Below, one piece after another: positions 56,014 through 64,000 of a stretch of DNA of 64,000 nt (positions are counted from its first letter, which is position 1; every line of letters begins with the position of its first letter). The translations under genes and the position numbers were made by a program. The notes below the pieces were generated by a model that made no database searches, was not told the DNA's origin, and saw nothing but the letters and a program-made list of their open reading frames with translations. Source of the DNA: Pycnopodia helianthoides (taxonomy: Eukaryota; Echinodermata; Asteroidea; Forcipulatida; Asteriidae); assembly GCA_032158295.1 (NCBI GenBank), contig JASTWB010000024.1, positions 153,501-217,500 on the forward strand. Reading direction: 5' to 3'.

Positions 56014-57849
56014 ATGGCACTTGCTACTGATACCAAGTGCCTTTTCCGAAAACTACGTAAGCTTAAAGAAAAGAACATTCGCTACTTGTCACATCTTGAT
56101 AACTATCGTTTTTATCGTTTATCCCGGATCATCCCTAAAGGGCTCCAGATCAAGTGTGCCCCTTCCTTTAGGGACCTTGAACCCTCATTTTTGAAGAAAT
56201 GGAATAAGACACTCACTGACACGTCTTTCCATCTGCTCAGGTCACTGGAAGATCAATGCCAACAATACATTGATAACCAGTTACTTGAGATAACAGAGAC
56301 TGAATCTCAACTCCAAGAATCACACTCCAATCAAGAGTATGAACATTTACATGATATCCTACGATCTAATGTCAACCACCTACGGTCCACCCTAACGGAC
56401 AAACAGAACAAGAAACGCATGAATGTCCAAGCTAACCATAAGAAATATATTCATAGACGTTTCCACAGCAAGAGGCTAACTCTTACTCACCCCCTTGAAA
56501 GGTCGCCAGATACAACATGTACAGTAGTCAATCTGTCTGACAAAGTCTTAACCGACCCACAGGTTAAACTCCTTTCAAGGGGCCTTAAGTTTTGCCCCAC
56601 ACCTAGAGAACCTAACCAACTGTCTTTCCAACAGGACATGGCCCAATTCAACCGCAGGTTACGCCTACGTGAATATTTTCATGTAGAGCCATCCACAGAT
56701 GACGAGTCATCTGTTGAGATCCAACCCACCCGCAACCGCTTCAAGGAAAAGAGTAGTTGGGTACCCCCTAAGAACCGAGATGTAGCTCTAGACGCTTACA
56801 TCAATTCAGTCAACTCTGAGGTTCTTAAGGTCCCCAACACCTCGACACCCAATAACCTCCCCAAGATGAACGCCACGCCCTAACACAGCTCCGCCAATCA
56901 TCAGACATAGTGATTAAACGAGCTGACAAGGGGTCCGCAGTTGTAGTCATGAACACACATGATTATATAGCTGAGGGCCTCAGACAGCTCAGCAACACTG
57001 ATCATTATATTGAATGTGACACTGACCCTACTCAATCGTTTTCCAAACAAATCAGTGACACTCTGGTTAAAATTCACAATGCCAACGGTATCGAGAAAGA
57101 TACGTTTAACTATCTCCTCCCACAGGACCCCCGTACAGCACGCTTCTACCTTCTACCCAAGATACACAAGCCCAACAACCCGGGTCGACCCATTGTATCT
57201 GGTAATGGTAGCCCCACAGAACGCATTTCTGAGTTTGTCGATAGTTTCCTCAACCCCTTAGTCTCCCGCATCCCGTCCTTCATAAAGGATACCACAGACT
57301 TCCTCCATAAATTAGAGGAAGTCAAACATCAAATACCTGACTCTGCTATTCTGGTTACTATGGATGTTTCATCACTGTATACTAACATACCCCATAATGA
57401 AGGCATGAGTGCTTGTGTCTCTGCTCTCAGGGCCAATAGACAATCCCGCCCCTCAGTGAGAGAGATTAAGGAACTCATCAGCCACATTCTCACTAAGATT
57501 TATCGATGATATTTTCTCCATATGGTGTGGTGGTCAAGACAGCTTGGATGAGTTTATCGACCATATAAACTCATTCCTCCCCACCATAAAGTTCACTGCT
57601 GAATGCTCTCTCACAAGTGTGAACTTTCTAGATGTAACCGTAACTAAATCCCCTAATGGCATTATTACGAAGTGGCTTAGTTGGTCTACTTTTTTCGATG
57701 GTTTGTGGAATCAGTCAAATTATCTTGAAAGTCTTTATACAACAAGATCTGCATATACACAAAACCAAGTTAAAAAACAAGTAACGTTTTTTTCAGCCAC
57801 GGCAGATTTGTTACACCGTAATCGTATCGTCCACCACGAGGACATTTAA
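56014..57849 (+). pseudogene. Penelope-like reverse transcriptase, broken
   Basis: Frame 1 (56014-56883, 289 residues) is the basic N-terminal region. Frame 2 (about 56884-57500) holds KRADKGSAVVVM, FYLLPKIHKPNNPGRPIVSG and ILVTMDVSSLYTNIP, the reverse transcriptase motifs typical of Penelope. Frame 3 (57499-57849) begins with FIDDIFSIW, the catalytic DD motif, then FLDVTVTKSPNG. Between frames 2 and 3 roughly 70-100 residues are missing, so there is a deletion as well as frameshifts near 56880 and 57500. The GIY-YIG domain is absent. Inactive. Confidence 0.88.
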
Positions 57850-58388
57850 AAAAAAAAATCTTAGTTTTACAATTTGCCCTTACACCCACGTCATCATTTA
57901 TCATTCGGCCAGCTCCTGCGAATTCAGTTGCACCAACACTGTATACAAACAAAAAGAAGAAAAGCAACTTTTAAGTACAAGGTGGCATGTTAATTGTTGT
58001 ACGTCATGATGCATTGTTTATATGTAAAATTTATAATGAGTTTGCTGTGGAACAGCGGGGAGGAATGGGTAAAGCCACTAATGCACCCAACTACATAACA
58101 AATATTCTCATTCGACTTTCGCGATGCGGAGTGTTCGAAGCTCCACGTACGAAACCAATGTTCAATGTCGACTAACATCTATCACAAATTGAAACTTAGT
58201 TTGTGTTTCCACAGGTAAATTATAAATATGTGGTTTGAATTCAATTTAAATTATTCTGAAATTCACTTTATACATGCTTTTGTGCCACCTACATGGTTAG
58301 GATGACTCTTTAACTTTAAAGGAGTTTTTTGGGGAGCCCATTTTAACTTTGTTTAGGTTTTACATTCAGAACATAACTTTTTTTTTAC
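57850..58388. other. No confident gene
   Basis: Possible remnants of the 3' part of the SET gene could lie here on the minus strand, but no clear exon was found. Poly(A) at 57848. Confidence 0.4.
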
Positions 58389-58568
58389 CAAAATTAGTCC
58401 ATTCAGTTGTAATTGTGAAACTGTGCTTGAAAACAAATATGAAGCTTCCCTGACTTGGCTTGTACTGGTTTTCCCGCTTCAGGGCTTCTCTGTGTGAGAC
58501 TAGTTCACCTCTGTACTCCAGTAAGAAGTCCCATATAGAAAAATTAATTGTTGCAAAAACACCACGTC
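58389..58568 (-). CDS. SET-domain exon (KMT5A-like lysine methyltransferase)
   Basis: SET domains transfer methyl groups from S-adenosylmethionine to protein lysines. The exon (acceptor TTATATAG, donor GTAAAA; 180 bases, phase 1 to 1) encodes GRGVFATINFSIWDFLLEYR and GELVSHREALKRENQY, matching the N-terminal part of the SET core, including the GxG cofactor motif region (GRGVF) and EYRGE. The pattern is closest to KMT5A-type enzymes, which have many diverged copies in invertebrates. Neighbouring exons with the NHxxxN and C-terminal Tyr motifs were not found, so this is an isolated or partial copy. Confidence 0.55.
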
Positions 58569-58980
58569 CTATATAATAACAATGGAAAAAATGTGTACAA
58601 GTACTGAAACAAATAAGGAGTTTGCTCATTGTGGGGCATTTAGTTTAGTTAACAGATAGTCTGAGAAGGAAAATATAATTTCTGGAAAAATTACAGTAAA
58701 AAAACACTTAAAATTGTGGAGTAATTAAAAGGGCAGAATGGTAAAGGGTCATTAAAAGACAAATGTAATGCACCCCTAACAAATATTCTGCATTTTATTT
58801 GATTTAGAGCGTGTCACATGATGTGTTATTTTTACTACCGCGTTGCAATCTGTAGCAACTGATTACTATCTCATAGCAACCAATGAACTATACCCACAGC
58901 AACAGTTGGTACTTAGTAGCTAGACATCTAGGCACAATATACGTATAGTGTGTAAATTTACAAATATGGACTGGCAATGA
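58569..58980. other. No gene seen
   Basis: AT-rich spacer; no further SET exon was recognised. Confidence 0.4.
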
Positions 58981-59124
58981 GGTCACTAGAGCACGTCTAT
59001 TCCCCCCGAGGGGCAGTGAGTGACCAGAAGAGGGACCTATTTTCCGAGGCCGAATGCCGAGGAGAATTGGGCCCTCTTCTTGGCACTCACAGGCCCGAGG
59101 GGGGATAGACGTGCTCTAGTGACC
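58981..59124. repeat. 144-bp foldback element
   Basis: Inverted ends GGTCACTAGAGCACGTCTAT and complement, arms about 60 bases with mismatches, loop near 59050. Contains CCCCCGAGGGG and AGAAGAGGG motifs. Confidence 0.8.
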
Positions 59125-59351
59125 GAATCATGACAGCCTATATGAATTTTATAGCACAACTCGGTCCAAAATATGGAATAAGAAAATAAACTACCGTGAT
59201 CCGATCTAGACGCCGCTCATTTTTCATATTTAAATGAGCCTGGCAAACTCTTGAGGGCGCTGTAGCAGACAAATAGTGTTAAAATAATGTATATAAGTTT
59301 TAAGTCTATTGCCCGCTTCGGGAACTGACTCCCGCAAATTACGCGCGTGTG

Positions 59352-60607
59352 TAGCCTTGTCCAAGGCTCTTTACGCAAGTACCCCGCTTTGAATACCAGC
59401 ACGGTACTAGAAACTGCAGTACAATGTACATTTTACATACTGTACTTGGTGTATGTACAATGTACATGTACATTATACTGTGGGGTCGAAGCATGGTTTT
59501 CGAGGTTTTTCAACCTCGTATCAAAAACGAAGCCGAAACAGAGCCTTGTTCCCACTGTAAAAAGGTCAGATTGTGGGCGGAGTTACTTTTTGCTAATATT
59601 CCCGAAGGTGTATGCTCATTGGTTAATGTTTAGTGGCATGGCGAATACTACATAAACAACTTCTCACGTGCGTAGTCAGCCACATTGCATGGCATGCATG
59701 GAGTCATGCAATGAATGTTCTTGAAATATTAAGGAAGTAACAGAAAAGTCCAACGATCTACAAACGCCGCTGAATTGTGTCGTTTGCACTACAAGTGAGT
59801 GTGGATGGTGCATTATTTACTATCGACTGTTTCACGAGGGAGAATGTCAACATGGTTAAATTACCGACAGTGATCATGATGATATTACTTCTGCTATAAC
59901 TGTAACTCTAAAAAGGGTATTGGTAAGCCCTGGATAAGTTGTTCAATGTTCTTTTCAACTATTATATGGAAAAGGGTCATCGTGATCGTACGGGCCCAAC
60001 TGAGCATGCCATGCAGCTGAGTAGCTCAATGTTGAACCATGGAGCTCCACGGTTTAACTTACCGAAGAAATTCAGTGAAAAACCGCCGATTTTCCAAATC
60101 CTGTGGGCAGGTTAACGAACACGTCATGTCCTAAAAGAAAACAATGAAGTGCTTTCCGCTGTTCTGGGTTGAAATTATCAATTTCTAGCTTGTCTGCAGC
60201 AGAATTTAAACTTCCATTCAAGGCTTCTTGAGAGTATTCGCGAGTGGAGGACGCCATCTTTTTCTCGTTATTGATAAACACACATCATTGCGTCATAACG
60301 AGAGTTTATGATTGGACGATTATCCGCCCAGTACAGGAAATGAATATTCAATACTCGATTCCAGCATACGTAATTTGCGCCCGAATCCGGGCGCAATTTT
60401 ACAGTGGGAACAAGGCTCTGTTTCGGCTTCGTTTTTGATACGAGGTTGAAAAACCTCGAAAACCATGCTTCGACCCCACAGTATAATGTACATGTACATT
60501 GTACATACACCAGGTACAGTATGTAAAATGTACATTGTACTGCAGTTTCTAGTACCGTGCTGGTATTCAAAGCGGGGTGTTTGCGTAAAGAGCCTTGGAC
60601 AAGGCTA
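59352..60607. mobile_element. Mutator-like element with captured helicase exon (Pack-MULE-like)
   Basis: Terminal inverted repeats of about 211 bases (59352-59562 and 60397-60607) differ at only a few positions. The termini are TAGCCTTGTC / GACAAGGCTA. A 9-base direct repeat GCGCGTGTG flanks the element (59343-59351 and 60608-60616). Long inverted repeats with a 9-base duplication point to the Mutator superfamily. The inner 834 bases encode no transposase but hold the start of a helicase gene on the minus strand. The low divergence of the arms suggests a young insertion. Confidence 0.78.
60072..60257 (-). pseudogene. RecQ-like helicase N-terminal fragment
   Basis: From the ATG at 60257-60255: MASSTREYSQEALNGSLNSA, then FNPEQRKALHCFLLGHDVFV and NLPTGFGKS, the Q-motif and Walker A loop of superfamily 2 RecQ-like helicases. 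It stops about 5 residues after Walker A at a TGA. In the parent gene an intron probably follows here. Lies inside the Mutator-like element, so it looks like a captured first exon. Confidence 0.7.
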
Positions 60608-60616
60608 GCGCGTGTG

Positions 60617-62640
60617 ATGTCTAGTTCATAGTTGCGCCAACTTCGTCCCCAGGGTGTGTCGAGCAGTACGAGGTTGACCGCTCTCTCACCCTGGTATTGG
60701 ATCATTTGCATATCCACAAAATTTGGATACGTATGCAAATTAGATTAGTCTGGCTGCTTTTCGAAATTCACATCTTCCTCATGGTATCGTGGTCCGGTAC
60801 CAGATTTATAGCCTGTTTGTACATTGGTTGCCGGCCGGCTGTTTTGACAAAGGTTAACATTTGGCTTTGTCCAATCACGGTCCGAGTGAGGAGTTTCCCT
60901 CCCAGGGTTTACTATTGTAAACATGGTTGGAAATAAAGTAAACCATGGGGACGAGGTTGTAGTTGCGCAAATTTCATGCACTAGCCCATAATAGTTCACC
61001 CAATGTGATCGTGTTTCAGCCAACCGGAATACAGAACTAGCAAGAGGTGTGTTATTTAAAAAAAAAAAAAAAAAAAAAACATATTTACTGCTTTTAATCG
61101 TGCTATGGTTTTAATAAACTACGACTTTCTCGGTGATCCCTTGTATACTGCAAGTTTAAAAGTTGCCTCTAATGAACATGGAGTCAGACTTACCAATGAA
61201 CTTATCAATATATCCAACTTCAAAACCATCTTAGTCCTCACATCTCGAACAAAAACGGCGAGCCTCTTCCCAAGGTCTGCTAATGAATGGGTTAAAGTCA
61301 CGGTTTCTGATGCGAAGATCAATTTTAACCTACATGTACATACATGAAAAAAAGTACAAATCACGACAACTGCATTTCATTTTTGTCTTATAGAAATACC
61401 TTTTCTTGTAGCGGCAAGTCCACCTTTTTTTAAATATAAAACCGTGTCTTTCTTTAGAATGTCAAGCAAGGAAAGTGACTAAGCTTTTTATATGCCTAAA
61501 GTACTACTAGAACACAAAAAACAATGAGTACTGTACAGGGCAAATCACACCTAAAACAAATTACGATATTTAAAAACTAACAAGAACAAATGGGGGATAA
61601 CGATCCAGAAACATATGTTTTTTAATTCATTATATTTCGGATAAAGTAACTTCATATCATCCAAAAAAAATTATATTATACTTTAACGCCATTTTATTAA
61701 GAACAATATTACTCATTTGGCGGTTTCAAAGAGTACTCAAACAATGATGTTGTTGTTGCAAATCACGGTTTTCTAACTGAGTGACTGTATTCGCTGTTTT
61801 ATACAGATGTGTACTACTTGAGTGTAGATGTAGTGTTTCATTTTCATCACAAAAGTGCAATAATTTTCAAAAAGTTCTTCAATTTTTCTCACCTTGAAGT
61901 TAAAATTGGGAAGAATTCATGTAGAGGAGATGAAACTCTCACCACCAAGTGGATCGACTTAGTGAGGGCCGCCATGTTTGTAGTGCTCCTTCTCTCAGCA
62001 GAAATATGTCGATCACGCGTCTCGCGCTCCGCTTGCGCGCGCACGCAGGCCAGGCCTAGGCACAGTCGGTTACTACTTGAGTACCATTAATTTGATTTTA
62101 AGGAATATTTGTTAAAGTCTTATATGGGGACGACCTGGGCAAGCTCATGTGGGTAGAATATGCATAGGCATATGTGAGTATCAAATGGGACAGACCTGGT
62201 TGTGCTTTTGTTGGGGGGTCCCGTACAGGCTAGTCACGCGAAAGCGCATAACTGATCTGCTGCCACAGGGCACATCCAACTTCAAAAACTCCCGTAGCAA
62301 ACAGTGCAAAATGCTGAATATTCAAGAAATAATTTTTAATTACTTAGAAGTCATTTTGCCCTTAGAACAACCTAAATCAAATTGAGCAAAGGATAAAAGT
62401 TAAGGAGTCAAAATTGATAATTTCTCTTTACTGTAAAAAGCTGTGAAACTTGTAAGAAATGTGGGGAAATTTTTTCAAGATTGATGTTCGGACGATTGGA
62501 AATGTATAGGGTGTTTTTAGTTGGAAGGAGAATAACTCGACGGGCCTCGGAACAACCCAGGTCAAGTTGAGCAAAGGTTTAGGAGTCAAAATTGATAATT
62601 ATAAGTATTTTTTAAGCATTTTTTTTTTATATTTAGCATT
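60617..62640. other. No confident gene apart from one tentative exon
   Basis: Mostly AT-rich. 61970-62060 is CpG-rich. Poly(A) at 61058. A related sequence (CAAAATTGATAATT) at 62409 and 62588 shows a small duplication. A tentative exon at 61194-61306 is given separately. Confidence 0.4.
61194..61306 (-). CDS. Tentative exon, unknown protein
   Basis: Between an acceptor-like CTTCGCATCAG and a GTAAGT donor, 37 codons are open in the phase-1 frame: TVTLTHSLADLGKRLAVFVR and on to LKLDILISSL. The amphipathic, Leu-rich pattern could be coding. No family was recognised and no partner exon was found. Confidence 0.25.
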
Positions 62641-62662
62641 TTGCACTGTTTGCTACGGAATA

Positions 62663-63007
62663 ATAATAACAATAACAATAACAATAACAATAACAATAAC
62701 AATAACAATAACAATAACAATAACACTAACACTAACACTAACACTAACACTAACACTAACACTAACACTAACACTAACACTAACACTAACACTAACACTA
62801 ACACTAACACTAACACTAACACTAACACTAACACTAACACTAACACTAACACTAACACTAACACTAACACTAACACTAACACTAACACTAACACTAACAC
62901 TAACACTAACAATAACAATAACAATAACAATAACAATAACAATAACAATAACAATAACAATAACAATAACAATAACAATAACAATAACAATAACAATAAC
63001 AATAATA

Positions 63008-63052
<45 letters not shown>

Positions 63053-63083
63053 TAAAATAATAATAATAATAATAATAATATAA

Positions 63084-63143
<60 letters not shown>
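62663..63143. repeat. Compound microsatellite (AATAAC)n(ACTAAC)n(AATAAC)n(AAT)n
   Basis: (ACTAAC) runs about 31 times at 62725-62910, flanked on both sides by (AATAAC). (AAT)n follows to 63143, broken by TATAAAA near 63051 and 63082. The opposite strand reads (GTTAGT)n, similar to but not the same as the animal telomere repeat TTAGGG. Open frames of Asn-Thr or Leu-Thr are artefacts. Confidence 0.95.
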
Positions 63144-63146
<3 letters not shown>

Positions 63147-63147
63147 G

Positions 63148-64000
63148 ATGCCCCTGTCGATGATTTTGAGGAAGGTGAGCGCAGGTTATGTAATGAAGAA
63201 GGACGGATGTAAGATCAACCATCTGCTTTTTATGGACGATTTAAAGTTGTTTGCAAAGAATGAGGCGGAGATCGATTCTCTGGTGCAGACCGTCAGGATT
63301 TTCAGTGCTGACATCGGGATGCAGTTCGGTCTGGAGAAATGTGCTTCAATGGCCATGAAGAGGGGAAAGAGGGTACACTCCGATGGCATCGCTCTGCCAG
63401 ATGGTGCACAGATGAGGGCTCTAGGCGAGGAGGAGAGTTATCGGTATCTTGGTGTTCTTGAATCGGACCATGTGCTTCACGAGGAATCAAAGGTAAGGCT
63501 GAGGGCAGAATACATCAGGCGGGTGAAGAAATGTTTAAAGTCCAAACTGAACGGGGGGAACATGATTAAGGCGATTAACACGTGGGCCGTGTCTTTGATG
63601 AGGTACAGTGGGGGTATTGTGGGGTGGACCAAGGAAGATCTAGATGTCGCGGACAGGACGGAACAAGGAAACTGATGACCATGCATGGCATGCTACATCC
63701 GCGGTCAAATGTCAGCAGACTCTATCTTCCGAGGTCAGAGGGCGGAAGGGGGTTACTGAGCGTGGCAGACAGTGTTAACATCGAGCGCAGGAGCTTGCAT
63801 TGTCATATTAGGAGGACCGAGGAGAACTTGTTGATGGTTGCCCAAAAGTACACGAGGGAAGACGAAGTTGGGCCGAAGGAGTACAAGAGGGGAAAGAAAG
63901 AGGAAAGACATCAAGATTGGAGGAACAAGCCACTTCATGGCCGGTTCTTGAGATGTACTGAAGAGGTAGCGAGCCCTAAGTCATGGAATTGGTTAAAGAG
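63148..64000 (+). pseudogene. LINE reverse transcriptase, C-terminal part
   Basis: Contains INHLLFMDDLKLFAKNE, the F-x-DD palm motif of non-LTR reverse transcriptases, then GLEKCASM and SYRYLGVLE (thumb region). A frameshift near 63660 moves the following NTWAVSLMRYSGG...-linked region to another frame, which reads on (MTMHGMLHPRSNVSRLYLPR) to the window edge. The family looks like the one with HLLFMDDLKL reverse transcriptases common in marine invertebrates. It begins directly after the (AAT)n tract, so the 5' part of the element is missing. Confidence 0.8.

Larger units (their letters stand above)
51860..57849 (+). mobile_element. Penelope-like retroelement with expanded 5' satellite
   Basis: A 5' region (51860-52539, also found as a fragment at 30255-30620), a satellite (52540-55975) and a broken reverse transcriptase ORF (56014-57849). 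Penelope-like elements are an unusual class with telomerase-related reverse transcriptase. The GIY-YIG endonuclease seen in many members is not visible: homology ends at about 57670. Confidence 0.85.

Noticed and set aside
57990..58178. Next exon of the SET gene
   Set aside because: A short acceptor-flanked minus-strand segment begins like the continuation (D-V-S-R) but meets stops quickly and lacks the Asn-His motif.
62567..63222. Long open frames of Asn-Thr, Leu-Thr, Val-Ser or Ile-Ile
   Set aside because: They are microsatellite translations in all frames.

Overview
The window looks like nuclear DNA of a marine invertebrate animal, most likely a deuterostome such as an echinoderm, hemichordate or lancelet. 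The reasons are intron-split immunoglobulin-superfamily genes with GT/AG splice sites, a SET-domain exon, and a very dense load of animal transposons (Polinton/Maverick, Helitron-like, Ty3/gypsy, Penelope-like, LINE, tRNA-derived SINE, piggyBac-like and Mutator-like elements). No species can be named from the sequence alone. All splice sites, element boundaries and family assignments were read by eye.

Layout. 0-3 kb: a 21-bp minisatellite, then exons of a first immunoglobulin (Ig) gene on the minus strand and a 284-bp hairpin repeat. 3-4.24 kb: small repeats, including piggyBac-like miniature elements flanked by TTAA. 4.24-27.7 kb: a minus-strand Polinton (virus-like DNA transposon) carrying a secreted protein gene, protein-primed DNA polymerase B, a scrambled tRNA-like piece, packaging ATPase, a small basic protein, the end of a capsid-type protein, and a cysteine protease. 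It is decayed by frameshifts and stops. Its polymerase gene is cut in two by a 16,269-bp insertion (8103-24371), a head-to-tail series of six Helitron-like segments, each ending in a hairpin plus CTAG. Three of these, about 3.6-3.7 kb each, carry the same gene-like cargo.

28-45 kb: a second Ig gene on the minus strand whose five exons (44420-44795, 34277-34513, 32849-33001, 29789-29928, 29286-29408) join in consistent phase. They predict a type I membrane receptor of about 342 residues: signal peptide, V-type Ig domain, second Ig-like domain, stalk, transmembrane helix and short basic tail. Its 10-kb first intron holds two more Helitron-like segments and a tandem Ty3/gypsy arrangement, flanked by an inverted pair of minisatellites. 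Its fourth intron holds a Penelope fragment and a plus-strand exon-like sequence with a membrane helix.

45-64 kb: a broken LINE ORF1, a tRNA-Leu-like SINE, a 436-bp piggyBac-like MITE, a Penelope-like element whose 5' region has expanded into about 3.4 kb of satellite, a SET-domain exon, a Mutator-like element with 211-bp inverted repeats and a 9-bp target duplication that carries the first part of a RecQ-like helicase, a telomere-like hexamer microsatellite, and a LINE reverse transcriptase running off the end.

The genes do not form one pathway. The coherent host unit is the five-exon Ig receptor. The coherent mobile unit is the Polinton, with replication, packaging, maturation and structural modules. 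The most unusual structure is the tandem Helitron-like nest with its palindromic hairpin arrays and repeated CRE-like and ETS-like palindromes.
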